Shown: positions 45,678 through 57,146 of the stretch, in pieces | Position numbering within the stretch: position 1 is the first letter of the stretch | Layout: the number at the start of each line of letters is the position of its first letter | Assembly: GCA_027946555.1 (NCBI GenBank) | Contig: JAPEVC010000140.1 | Location: forward strand, 1-64,000 | Source: Gnomoniopsis sp. IMI 355080 | Lineage: Eukaryota > Ascomycota > Sordariomycetes > Diaporthales > Gnomoniaceae | DNA: 64,000 bases | Direction: 5' to 3' | Made by a program: the position numbers and the translations under genes | Notes under the pieces: model-generated | What the model was told of the DNA's origin: nothing | The model's input: only the letters and a program-made list of their open reading frames with translations | The model's database searches: none

Positions 45678-46433
45678 ATGGACAATCCTGTTGTAGCTAA
45701 TGTTTTTGGTACTTTGGGGGCTGTTCTTTGGTCGTTGCAGGTAAGCCCGTACACAGCCTTCTCCTTTCGATGCTGTATATTAACTCGCGACAAGCTTCTA
45801 CCACAAATTTGGAAAAATTGGCGCCGACACGACAGCGAATCTCTTTCGTCGACATTCTTTCTCTCATGGGCCGTTGCTGGAGTACCCCTCGGGGTCTACA
45901 ACATCGCAGATGATTTCAACATTGCTCTCCAAATTCAACCCAACATCCTCATTTTCCTTAGCCTATGGACCTGGGCTCAATGCCAATACTACGGACACAA
46001 AAGACCTCTCAGACTTATTGTTCTTTCATCCCTTCTGATCGGCATGACTCTCGGCGGTATCGAAGCAGGACTGGTCTTCGCACTTAGAGTAGCAATGGCA
46101 AGAGGTCAAAAATGGGCGGCTACACTAATGGCTATTGTCGCAGCAGTTCTACTTGCAGGAGGTGTTCTAAGACATTACGTGGACACGTTCAGAACACGAT
46201 CTGATGCGGGGTTGTCACTCAAATTCGCAATACTAGATGCTAGTGGAGATATCGCTTCTCTTGTCTCCGTCGTCTTCCAGCCCAGCTTGAGTATATTGGG
46301 CCTGGTTATCTACGGTTCAGAACTTGCTATTTGGCTTGGGTTGGTTGCGATCATAATTTTTTTCCGAGTTGCTGCGACATCATCCAACAAACAACAACCT
46401 GACCCCGAGCGAGAGCTTGAGGAAGAAGGTTGA
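45678..46433 (+). CDS. PQ-loop repeat membrane protein
   Basis: Seven-helix-type protein of the PQ-loop family (lysosomal/vacuolar amino-acid exporters, SWEET-like and KDEL-receptor relatives). Two exons, 45678-45740 and 45795-46433, give 233 aa. The border interrupts the first PQ loop, which reads LQLLPQIWKNWRRHDSESLS after splicing; the second repeat is degenerate (RTRSDAGLSLKF, lacking PQ). About seven hydrophobic segments follow one another, for example LAIWLGLVAIIIFFRVAA at the end. The C-terminal tail is short and acidic. The family and the vacuolar place are likely, while the substrate is unknown. Confidence 0.82.
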   Translation: MDNPVVANVFGTLGAVLWSLQVSPYTAFSFRCCILTRDKLLPQIWKNWRRHDSESLSSTFFLSWAVAGVPLGVYNIADDFNIALQIQPNILIFLSLWTWAQCQYYGHKRPLRLIVLSSLLIGMTLGGIEAGLVFALRVAMARGQKWAATLMAIVAAVLLAGGVLRHYVDTFRTRSDAGLSLKFAILDASGDIASLVSVVFQPSLSILGLVIYGSELAIWLGLVAIIIFFRVAATSSNKQQPDPERELEEEG

Positions 46434-46947
46434 AGCAACATCGTTGGCGACCCCTTTGTTCAAAACTGTCCATCTTGCGGCTCGAGCTCGGGCGCCTCAG
46501 TTCCCTTCAATACTTTAGGTCCCAACGTTCTTATCACTGCATCACTAGGGCAGGCAACTTGTTGGTAGCTATCTAGGTACTACTGGAGACAGCAGTTGCT
46601 CTGGTTGGGTTCACTGATATGGCTGGTATCTGGACAAGATTTGGCCTGGCAGCACTCACCGCAGTCGTCCATACTAGACCCTGATAATAGAAACTTGCTA
46701 ATAAACATCTTGCATTTCAAACCCTCCATTTTTGATGCCCCAATATGGAAGTTGATTCCATAGCCCGATATGCTTTTCACACCCGCCTTTGAACGCCGTC
46801 CTTGCAACCGGGCCTATTGCGACCTCTGATGCTGTTGAATCTTTCCCAACGCTTCGCCTTTTACGCCGTCATTTCCACCAAACTTATCTCCCCCAGCCCT
46901 TTGTGTGATCCTCGCGCCTCTACTTGATCCAGAAGAAAATCATGAAT
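46434..46947. other. Convergent intergenic region
   Basis: About 500 bp between the ends of the PQ-loop and MetE-like genes. It contains a partial CTAGGTAC motif near 46573. Nothing else supported. Confidence 0.45.
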
Positions 46948-48218
46948 CTAGGGTTCTCCCCAGATCTCGTCGGCGATCTGCCGCACCAAGCCCAACTTCT
47001 TCTTCTCGTCTTCCACGCTCAAAGGGTATCCGCTCTCGTGTGTGCTGAAACCGCACTGTGGGCTTACGGCGATCTGTTTGAGGGCTTCCTCTTTGGTCTG
47101 ACCAGTGCCCTCGGCCACGAACTCAGCGGCCTTATTGATGCGCTTCTTCATCTCCTCCTTGTCCTCAAGCTCGCGGAGCTTGGTGGAGATCACACCGACG
47201 ACGACGTTCTTGTGCTTAGGCAGGAACTTGAGGGGCTCGAAGCCACCGGCGCGCTCGGTATCGTACTCTAGATAGAAAGTGTTGACGTTCAGGTCAGTGA
47301 AGAGCTTCTGGGCAATGATGTCGTAGGCGCCCTCGGCAAAGTGGCGGCCGCCGATGAAGTTGCCACGGCACAAGTGGACACCGGTGTGCATGTCAGCGGG
47401 GACCTTGCTGATTGAATCGTTGTACAACTTGATGTAGGCGTCGAGCAGCTCGTCAACTGTGCCGATATTGTCCTTGTCTTCGGCCCAGCCCTGGCGGAAC
47501 TTTTGGGAGCAGAAGTCTGCCAATAGTCAGTTCATCTTGCAGGCTCCCATGTACACATAGAAATGGTGTCAAACTCACAAGCCAAACCAGGGTCGTCAAA
47601 CTGGACGTTCCTCAGTCCAGCCTTGTAGAGAGCGTCAAGCTCAGTCTGATACGCCTTTGCCACATCCGCAAAATACTCAGCATCACTGGCATAGACACCA
47701 TCCTTCCATGCCTTGTTCTGCTTGTATCGCATGTGAAACCAGGCAGGCGTGATCATCGTCAACTTGATCTCGTTCCACTTGTTCTCGGGGACCGCAGCCT
47801 GAATGAGCTTCAACTCATGCAGGTTGCTCTTCCCACTCACGCCCTCCTTCCACCCGAGCTTCTCCCCAGCAATGACACTGTCTCCAGGCATGACTTTGCG
47901 CTCCTTCTCAATGAGCGACACCACGTCCGGGTGGTATAACCGGAACATGGACGCCTCGGCCTCTTGCAGCGCAACGGAGCCCGTGAACTCGTCCCACATG
48001 TTGCCCCAGAAGCGCGTGCGGTTGTACTCGCCAGAGCCCACGGCGCGGAAACCAGCGTCGAGCTGCAGCTTGACGACATCTGCGACGGCATCCTTCTCCA
48101 GCGTGGGCAGGTTGACGGCATCAGGGGTCTTGCCTTGGCGGATGGCCTCACGGGCATCAAGGAGGGGTTGTGGGCGGAGCAAAGAGCCCATGTGCTCGGC
48201 GCGGAAGGGGGGTGCCAT
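46948..48218 (-). CDS. Cobalamin-independent methionine synthase (MetE C-terminal) family protein
   Basis: TIM-barrel enzyme like the catalytic half of MetE, often annotated as methionine synthase II (YxjG-like). Two exons, 48218-47579 and 47516-46948, give 402 aa; full MetE is about 760 aa, so this is the stand-alone type. Zinc site residues are visible: His and Cys in GVHLCRGN and the distal Cys in SPQCGFST. The family phrase VQFDDPGLAYFCS spans the splice. The N terminus MAPPFRAEHMGSLLRP matches the family, so the ATG at 48218 is preferred over the longer frame starting at 48254. It could be a methyltransferase with another thiol acceptor rather than a true methionine synthase. Confidence 0.88.
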
Positions 48219-51003
48219 TTTGGAGGGCGGGTGGATGAGCAAAGTTACAGACAAGGCTGGACTGTTGGTAGTGGTGCGAAGTGAATCTATCTACTCGCGC
48301 ACTTCACAAGAGAGTGATGAGAAAGGAGTAAGAAGAAGAATGGCGGCGTCCTATAACCGCAAAGTTCTTTTACACTCCGCCATCCGTAAACGGAAATAGA
48401 CCGACCGAGCACGGGAGTTTCCTTGATGCGGGGCGAGAATGTGGTCCAGTTTGCCCGGTACGCTATGCGGTTGGTTAAATTGAATAAAAATGGTGCGGTA
48501 ATAAGCACTGCTTATCCTGGTCGCGTCGGAGACCACTTTTAGTACACGAAACGACGTCGTGCCATTGCGACTTGTTGTGTACATACTCACGACTCGGGGT
48601 GCAAAGGGTGGTATCATTAGAATTACAGTCGTCAGGCAGGTTCGAGACGTGTGGGATAGTCTTTTCACTCGAAAGTCATCATTCAGTGTTTAAAATAACT
48701 CATATAGAGCCCACACAGAATAGACGGTTTTTAGTGTGCTTTTTTGACCCACAATACCTGTGTACATAATCTTCAACTTGTCCGAGGCGCTGAGTTCTTC
48801 TGAAGATATGGCTACATTGAAGAGGATACGAGATCTGCGTAGTTATCTAGTCCAGGGCTTGCATCAACTTGCAAGAATGAAGACGACCGTGATGTGTCTA
48901 TGATCTCAAGCAGCGCCAGCCGTGTCGCCGAAAAGGAAGATGCTGAACTGGGAAGCCCGCCAGCGGCGTCTTGCTAGGAATCCAAGCATAGTGAATAACA
49001 CAGGCTGGACACACGTCCATTCAGAAGTGATTCATTTCGAATTTCATTTTGCTTGAGAATTGTCAACAGGCACAAAAGCGAAATTCTCACAGAGTGGCGG
49101 CGGGTCTTTATAGGGTCCAACATGTAACGCAGCCACTAGGTACCTAGTCAAGCATTGATTTCCAGGAGATGTGCGTGAGCGCACAAGGTTCGAAGCTGAC
49201 AGAGAAATTGGTGATGTGGTGTATAAAAAAAGTAAAAATTGATGCTGAAGTATCCCTTGAGAAATGAGGAGGTGTCTTTAGGGCGATGTCAAATTGGAAA
49301 GTGAGACGCAAGTTAGCGAAAGTGCCTGGGTAGTGGTCATTTATGGAACCTTGGAGTGTCGTGAACACAAATTGTAAAGGTAGAGACTGATAATTCCTGA
49401 AATGAACCATTTGAAAAGAGACCACTTTGGAACTTCCCGCAACTGAGCACCGCAAGCACTTTGGGGAAGCTTTGACAGGTAACCATGGGTCTGCCCAGTA
49501 AAGCTGGAGATTCGATCGGCACTTTGAGTTCGAGAAGCAGTCCACTTCAAGCTCAATATCTGAGATAGTTTGCACTTATTACATGTCAGCTGAATAAGAT
49601 TCCTTCCTTGTACGATGCTTCGGCAGGCTGTAAGCGGCCTGAATGATGCCATGTGCGAGTTCACAGACTGTCGCTTACAAGCTGTCAACAAAACATGAAG
49701 TCAAGGCAGTGTCTTTTCATATGTCTCAACTCATCAATTTCGAGGTCCTAGACGTTGGGAGATATGAAATAATTTCTTTTGGGCGCCAGCATCGATTGTG
49801 TGTTCTAGCCTCAGCAGCACCACCCAGTCAGACGCAAGCATTTCGCCAAGACAATACACGTTCATCGGGTCCGGATCGAAGATTCCCATGGCTAAACGCC
49901 CATTGAAAGTTGATGAGGTGTGAGATCGCTTGACAGCGGTTCTTCGTCCCATACCCTGTAGATACTGTTGCACTAAATGGCCCCAAAATGGCATATCTCG
50001 CGGGTCTAGTCTGATGATATACACAGCTCAAGCGGCCCGAACAACGTGACCGCTAGCCGGGCGAAACCCCTATGCAACCATCCGAGCGACGTCATGAGCC
50101 TCTGAAACATTTTACATACTGCAAACTGACAGACCGACCAGTCGCGTCTCCCTAGGACCCTGGCTTGGCTTGTCCCAGGCAAGGCTGTTAGGGCTGCATG
50201 ATCTGCAAACTTGGCCTCTTGAGGCTTCGTGCCCGCCTGACGCTAAGCTTTCTGGCAGATGCGATTGGGTTTTCTGTAGATTCATCTCAAAAGACTCCTT
50301 GCATTGTACGTGCGGCCCAATGAGTGTCTTTCTGCAGCCGCCCCGAGGTATTCCTTCATACCTCAATAGGTAAACCTGCCGGTGTTGTCTCTCAGAAAGG
50401 TGGAAGAAAAACAAAAGAAGAGAAATAGGAGATAGAGGAGAAGAAGGGGACTTGTAACAGTAGGTCACGACCATTTGTTGCCGCGACTCGGAACACCTGA
50501 GGTCGACTAGCTTCTAGCGCGGCTGAGTTTTAGGCGGAAAGCTTAAACCACATTCATTGGAATTATGGTCTGTGGTTAGTGTAAAACAATAGAGGCATCG
50601 TCCCATCGATCGCCCTTGCATAATGGACGACCGCAACTACACCCACACTGGGTCGCCAAAACGTCCATCCCAAACATGATTGGCTCCACGTCGGATAAAT
50701 GCTTGAATAATGAAAGCATTGTCGGTTACCTGTCCAAAATGTTCATTAACCTAATTTAGGCTTGCCGACGAACCGAGCCCGTACCGCTGTTGTCTCGTCA
50801 CTGCTTTGCTGGGTAGACGGTAGATGTTACAGTGCCCTCATCCCATCTTTTGTCAAATATTTTAAAACCCGCAACCTGGAAGCGATCTTGTGTTACATGC
50901 GCTAGATCTCTATCATATATATTACCAAGGCTCAGCCCGACATCTGGTCTGGCGATCATCCTTCCAAACCCAGTTCCAGCGCCCAGCACAGCCCACGACA
51001 ACA
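48219..51003. other. Long gene-poor region
   Basis: About 2.8 kb between MetE-like and cutinase genes. It contains AGGTACCTAG at 49138-49147. Several 60-140 codon frames overlap on both strands (for example 49144-49575 minus, 50112-50474 minus) and none resembles a known protein or shows clear splice extensions. Confidence 0.4.
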
Positions 51004-51971
51004 ATGGCCTCCCTTCTTCTCCTCACCGGCATACTAGCCGCCACAGCCGCCGCTCAAAATGCCACGGCCTCATCAGCATGTGTAACCGGCAGTGCCGTCC
51101 ACATGATCATAGCGCGTGCCTCGACCGAGCAGCCCGGACCAGGCATAATAGGCGCTGTCGCCACGCAGGTCGTCCAGAAGCTCCCCGGCTCCGACATGAT
51201 CGCAGTGGACTACCCGGCGACACTGACTGACTATGCCAATTCCGAAGCCTCGGGCGTGGCGGCAATGACGACGCTCTTGACAGACTATGCGTCCCGGTGT
51301 CCCGATAGCAAAGTTGTCATGATGGGTTACTCGCAAGGCGCGCAAGTCGCGGCGGATGTGTTGTGCGGGACAAACGACGGGACGCTCTTCAAGTCAACGG
51401 CCGCCGTGAACAGTTCTGTCTTGGACAAAGGTAGGCTACACACACACTCGAAACCCCTAAACGAAGGAGAGTTGCAAGGAAGCATGTTTGCTGACTATTC
51501 GCACCCGGTGCAGTGACTGCCGTTGTATTGATGGGTGACCCATCTAAAGCAATGAACGAGTCGTTCATTAATGGAACGTCCACCAAAAATGGAGTAAGCA
51601 ACTTCCGAGTTCTCTCACTCTGATCTTACGAATCCAGCTAACGTAATCTCCAGATTTTCCCCCGACAAAGCGTCCAGGATTGCAGCGCTATAGAAGAACG
51701 CATGGTTTCATACTGCAATGCGAACGACACCTTCTGTGACTCAGGAAGCAGTATCCAGGTGCATCTCAGCTACGTCGAGAACAATGGAACCGCGGCTATG
51801 GACTTTATTGTATCGCAAGCGAATTCGAACGCCGGGGGGTCGTCTGGAAGTAATGGAAACGGCAATCCGACTGTATCGGGGTCGAAGTCAACCTCGAGTG
51901 CTTCGACTATTCGCGGATTTGGCAATGCGGCGACTGCGTTGGTAATGCTCGGGCTGGGGTTGCTGTTGTAG
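51004..51971 (+). CDS. Cutinase-family esterase with GPI-anchor signal
   Basis: Secreted serine esterase of family CE5 (cutinase or acetylxylan esterase). Exons 51004-51430, 51514-51593 and 51654-51971 give 274 aa in frame. A signal peptide (MASLLLLTGILAATAAA) is followed by the first strand VHMIIARASTEQPG. The catalytic Ser is in VMMGYSQGAQV, the Asp in NANDTFCDSG and the His in VHLSYVEN. Beyond the catalytic domain comes a Gly/Ser/Asn-rich linker and a hydrophobic tail (ATALVMLGLGLLL), the picture of a GPI-anchored cell-surface protein. Sequons in the mature part fit secretion. Substrate (cutin, acetylxylan, other polyesters) cannot be told. Confidence 0.92.
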
Positions 51972-53244
51972 GTAGTGTGGGCGAAGCTCGGTTGAGGCGA
52001 CGTTGTATATAACACAAGGAAGGCCGGATGTACATATTGTGAAAGGATTTTGGGCTCAAGGAACCTGGCATATTGTATATAGTTCCACATTGCAGATGGT
52101 TGATTTTAGTATTTTCGCCTTTGGTTGGCCATGAGATACGTCTCGTTCTGATGACCGTCTGCCGCACACAACTGGAAGTCACAGCCTCGTCTCAGACAGC
52201 CCTGTCTTGGGGCACGAAAAGCACGGGCAGCATGGACATCCTCGATAAAAGGTGTATGGATCTGGTGATGAGAATAATCAACTCAGTGATGTGCTGCAAT
52301 CAGGGGCAGGAGGATGAGGCTTTGAAAATCGCCCATCAACCCCCCCCCCTTCTTCTAGCAGATTGCGATCGAGCTTGACACAGCGACGTACCGGGGCAAC
52401 AAATTATGTGCGGTATTGCTCTGGGAGGTTCCTTTCGCGTTACATACATAGCAAAAACAGTGCAGAATAGCTTTGATCAAATCAAGCCGGGTCATGATAA
52501 TTGTCATTTCAATGGCAAGGTATGAAGCCATAGTACTAAGGATATTATAACCCGTATATTCAAGTCTTATCTTCGGGAAGATCAAAGGAAAGCAGCGCAG
52601 AGGATTCTTCGCAACGCCCAACATCACCACATTCACTCCGCCTTGCCCTGCCCTGGCTTGCTAGCACGATCCTTACCAACAATTCCGAGACCAGACAGCG
52701 CGGTCATCCTCTCAAGCTCTTTGATCGTTCCCATGCCCCACTCTCGGCGTTATGAGGGGCAGATAGACTGGTACATATCCTACAACAACCACTAGGGACG
52801 AGTTCTGTATTAAAAATCCAGAAGCACCACTCTCCCACAAGAGACGCTACAGCGCGGCATCCACTCCAGCGGACCTCGTACCGTCGCACACACAGATCCA
52901 TCTTAATGCTCGCAGTTCCACGCGCTCAACCACTAAAACAAAAAAGTGGGAGCTTGGGTCGCGGTGGCAAAGAGGACTGGTGGCGGGCCCGGGGCGAGCT
53001 CAACAGCTTCCGTAGGTGCGTCGGCGTCTTATCCTGAGGGGTTTTGACCTGGCACAAATTCCTATCTCTAGACATGCTGCTACTGCCAGTGTCAATGTCA
53101 CTAACAGCAACGGCAGCAACAATAGCATGTCCCCCCATTGAGATAGGCAGCCGAGGCGTGGTGTCATCAACCTAGGGTGGAGAATCTTCCGATCTGACTG
53201 CAACCGCTTCCAGTTCATTGCCACAAAACGAAAAGGGCGTCGAG
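51972..53244. other. Gene-poor region after cutinase
   Basis: Non-coding by all signs visible: short frames only, a C9 run at about 52341-52349, no RNA gene. Confidence 0.4.
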
Positions 53245-53665
53245 GTCTTCCAGCGGGAGTCAGATGGGTATTCGTCAAACATTCGACTCTGATACTCGGT
53301 CCTCGAGTAGGCAGGCCTGGTGGGAGGCCTCTCGAGTGCATGTGTGTCCTACTTCCAGATACACAGCACAAGCACGTTCAACGGGAACCCAACGGAGCAA
53401 CTTGCTTCAACGTCGAGCTGCTACCACTTCCCGGTCGTGCAGGTTTCTTCCAGCGGAACAGTCGAATGGACGCGTCAACGCCCAACTTTTGTCTTCATCG
53501 CTTTTTATTTCATTTTTTTCAGCATGTGGTCCACTTCCAGATTCGCACGAGGTCTTCCAGCGGGCGGGCGGACGGAGCAACATGTTCTCTCTTGTTGGCT
53601 CCACATCGGCCTGCTTGCTTCCAGGTCGTGCGTGATCTTCCAGTGGAGTTGGGCGGACGGTGCCT
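53245..53665. repeat. Degenerate tandem repeat, period about 180-190 bp
   Basis: Short blocks return in the same order: acttccagat at 53351 and 53533, acggagcaac at 53392 and 53572, ggtcgtgc at 53433 and 53624, tcttccag at 53446 and 53636. The block gtcttccagcggg also occurs at 53245 and 53552. Between the blocks the copies differ strongly. It looks like two or more old, diverged copies of one unit. No recognised repeat family. Confidence 0.5.
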
Positions 53666-55781
53666 CGACGTCGGCTGAGCTTCGAAATTTGGTGGGAGTT
53701 GCATCTGCACGGGCTGCGAGGGCGTGGGACAGCGCGGAATAAGTCCAAGGCAGATGGTGAAGCTCGGCTTGGTGACGGAGGCGGACGCGCTCAACGCAAT
53801 TCTTGGAGATTTGTAGTCTCAAGATGCGGATCGCGTCGTGGTGTTCTCGAAGCTCGACGCGGCCTGGGTCCGCAACGGGGGTGGCGGGGTGGTCAGGGCG
53901 GAACTGAAAACAATTTTTTTTTCTTCGTTTCTTTTTTCGGGTATATTTAGTGGCGTCTCGACATTTCTGCAGCCTTTCATAATCGCCATTAATGCAAAGC
54001 TTCGTAACAGACGGGCTACAGAGCGTGCTGCTGGCGTTGAAGACCGGGTATTGAGGACTTGGATGGTGGCCGAGAAGCGACGGCCCCCGAGAAGGGGACG
54101 ACGGGAGCCGTGCTCGCAACATAGAATGTTTACACCCGGAGAACAGGGTCTTCGCTAGTATTTATACTCTCACCAGCTTGGGCTGTTCTGGGAGCTGTCA
54201 GTCTAGCCCCGCTCCACTTGCACTGTCTCATTGCCATGCAGATGTTTCAGCTGCCCACGACTCGTCTCGCAGAATCGCATGATTTTGAAACAAAAGCGCT
54301 GCAGAAGCATCTCGCAACCCAACAAATATTCAGGGATTTGCCAATAGTTCCGCGAGTGGGCTCAGATCTTCGGGACAAGATGATTTCTTTCATTATTAGT
54401 CGTCGAACACGGGCGATTCCTCGGCGATGCTGACCTCGACACAGCCCTGATTTTCCGGCCTCCAGACGATGGGCATGGGGAGAACTACCAGAATTGATAA
54501 TGTTCATATGTCATACAGATACAGGGGGAAGAGCTACCGACTAACGACCGTGCAGCCAATGCTCGTTGTGCTCAGCCTCTTTTCAACTTCCAACATGAAG
54601 TTATAAAGCTGCCCGACTCGCTCAACAGATATATAAACAATGGATCTAAATGCTGCGATTTTTGACCGTCACAATACCCACGATGTACACGTTGCAAGTA
54701 CGTTTCGTGATGCAGCTTCGTATTGTTGTAGAGTTCTCAAGCCTCACCTGCGCTCGGATGTGGGTTTTGGTGGGTTTTGCGCGGCAATGCAATTGAGAGA
54801 GCAGACTGCGGCAGGGCCCAAAGCAGAGTTAATTCTTCTTCTTGAAGATGTATCACCCTGGAAACAGTTTGTCTGGAGATAGAGTGTACCGGTTGGACGA
54901 GCCCAGCACGTCCGTGAAGCAATTTTGCCTCAACACGAGTCCTCAGGTCGATCTCGCCATCAGCTATTTTGACAAGGCTTTTCCTATGATTATGTCCCGA
55001 GTCCTTAGGTCAGTGATCCGACGATGCAATCCCTCAGCGTGACAGCCATGACGCGGGCGATGGCGAGTCGTCTCGTGAATTATATGACTACATCCTAACA
55101 GACGTTGGAAATAACCAACTAAAGAGGGCCAGCGGGACACAGCTCTTGCCAGACAAACCAGAAGCTCGAGCAGACCACTTGCAGTCTATACAGTCCTGAT
55201 GACGACTGCCAGTATTGATGGAATACGGATCTCTCACCTCAGAAGAGACTGACACCACAAAGGGAAGTTATGGTGCATGGAAGGGCACACATGTAACGAC
55301 GGAACAGTTAGTATTCTGTATCTCGACACGTCAGGGAAGAAACGGCCTCTTCTTCCACAGTGGTACAAGTAGTCCGCGCTCGCCTCAATCACGACAATAT
55401 CAAGTAGACGGCCAGAATAGTGTGTCTTGCTGGGGCTTGCTCGTTAGTCACCGAGGGTGGCACCGAGGCCGGAAACCGGCCGTAAGCCGGCCGTAAGCCA
55501 GTCCGGAGATATGCCGTGGTCCGTACTTGTCCGCCGCTGATGTCACACGGGGGACCTATAGATACTTATTAGCCAATGCATACGGCCTGGAGACACTCAG
55601 TCAAAAAGAACGCGCCTAAGATCTTAGCATCGACAGACAGCAAGACTACATTGGGACATACATATTCACCTATCCCGCAAAGCAAGCATACCAACTATCT
55701 ATCACCATTCGCTTACTTACTTTCTCTCTCTCTCTCTCTCTCTCTCTTCCCAACATTTCGCGTATTCCCCAACGCAAAACC
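53666..55781. other. Gene-poor region with a CT microsatellite
   Basis: About 2.1 kb. A (CT)n microsatellite lies at about 55721-55747, 35 bp before the methyltransferase ATG, in its likely 5' UTR; pyrimidine tracts are common there in fungi. Small frames (54640-54882 and others) are unsupported. Confidence 0.4.
55721..55747 (+). repeat. (CT)n microsatellite
   Basis: About 13 uninterrupted CT units directly upstream of the methyltransferase gene, probably within its promoter or 5' UTR. Confidence 0.8.
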
Positions 55782-56657
55782 ATGGCCTCCACCGAGTCCA
55801 ACACCTACAGCCACGGCCACTCCGCCGCAACCGTAGCCGGCCACGCCGCGCGCACCGCCGAGTTCTGCGCAGCCCACCTCCTCCCCCACCTTTCGCCCGG
55901 CGCCTCAATCCTCGATGTGGGATGCGGGCCCGGCTCCATCACATCCACACTCGTCCCCTACGTCTCCCCCGGTGGTCGCGTCGTCGGCGTCGATAGTTCG
56001 GACGCGGTCATTGCGACGGCGCAGGAGCAGTTCGGATCTACTACTTCTTCTTCTTCTGGAGGTGCTGGTGCTGGTGCTGATGCTGGTGCTGCTGCTCTTG
56101 AGTTCCTTGTCGGGGATATCTTCAAGTTGCCGTTTGAAGACGAGACCTTTGACTTTGTCCATGCACACCAGGTCATTGTGCACTTGCCTCTCGACAAGGT
56201 GGCTGCGGCGTTGAGGGAGATGCGCCGGGTTTGCAAGGCCGGAGGGTTGGTTACGTTTCGGGATGCACGAGCTGAGAAGGGTGGGACGCAAGCTTACCCA
56301 AATGACCCGCTGCTTGCTCGGACGATGGATTTGTTTTGTCAGAGGATGTACTTGAAAAGCGGCGTTACTCCAGACTCAGTAGGGAGGTTTTTAAAGATTG
56401 CAAGGGACGATGTGGGGTTCAAGGAGACTAGAAGGAAGTTTTCGGTAGATGCATGGGAGACGAAGGAGATGAGGGAGATGTGGGGCAACCAGTGGATGAG
56501 TAGGACGGAGGAGGACGGGTTCAAATCGTTTGTTAGGGAAAATGGGCTAGCAAGCGAGCAGGAATTGGCCGAAATTCCAAAGGCTTGGGCGAGGTGGAGG
56601 GATACGGAGGATGGGTGGTGCACGTTATTGCAGCTAGAGCATCTGTGTTGGAAGTGA
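55782..56657 (+). CDS. Class I SAM-dependent methyltransferase (UbiE-like)
   Basis: Rossmann-fold methyltransferase for a small molecule; substrate unknown. A single exon of 291 aa with good ATG context (CAAAACCATGG). SAM motif I is ILDVGCGPGS (about residues 44-53), with motif II VVGVDSSDAVI. The acidic motif is LEFLVGDIFKLPFEDETFDF, and the post-motif HQVIVHLPL is typical of methyltransf_11/UbiE members. A low-complexity Ser/Gly/Ala insert (about 88-107), made of imperfect trinucleotide repeats, lies in a surface loop and is probably variable between strains. It is far from the PKS, so a link to that cluster is not implied. Confidence 0.88.
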   Translation: MASTESNTYSHGHSAATVAGHAARTAEFCAAHLLPHLSPGASILDVGCGPGSITSTLVPYVSPGGRVVGVDSSDAVIATAQEQFGSTTSSSSGGAGAGADAGAAALEFLVGDIFKLPFEDETFDFVHAHQVIVHLPLDKVAAALREMRRVCKAGGLVTFRDARAEKGGTQAYPNDPLLARTMDLFCQRMYLKSGVTPDSVGRFLKIARDDVGFKETRRKFSVDAWETKEMREMWGNQWMSRTEEDGFKSFVRENGLASEQELAEIPKAWARWRDTEDGWCTLLQLEHLCWK

Positions 56658-57146
56658 AACAAATAGTGCAGTATACGGTGTAATCGAATCAGCAAACATA
56701 ACCTGCTGTCTAAACCAAAGAGAAGGACTGAAATGATTTGACTGCCTGTATACGTCCGTACAAGCCAAAGTCCATCTCCATAAAAAAATTCGACAATAGG
56801 CTGCAATGCCTAAGTCCCGCGGCCACCTCTCCTAGGTTCCTCAGACTCTGGCGATAATGTGCTTGGCCTTAGGGTGAGACTGAGGCTCACATACAACAAA
56901 AATGAAATTAGTTTTGTGTCAAGATAACGTTTCATTCGTCACACTATTAGGTGAGAAGCTGAGGAGTACTATCCATGGAACCAGTCTGCAGGTTGACACC
57001 CTCACTGGTATTGTTACGCAACACAATTATTCCACGTCGGGAACTGTGCCTTGCTTCCCCTAATGCGCCCAAAAACGTTCCTTCATTGACCATATACCCA
57101 AAACCGAGACGCCGATGCCAGAAATCAAAGTGAAAGACCAGAAATA
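56658..57146. other. Convergent intergenic region
   Basis: About 490 bp between the 3' ends of the methyltransferase and the F-box-like gene. No feature seen. Confidence 0.45.

Noticed and set aside
55782..56657. Methyltransferase as a tailoring enzyme of the PKS cluster
   Set aside because: It is almost 19 kb beyond the P450 with many unrelated genes between.
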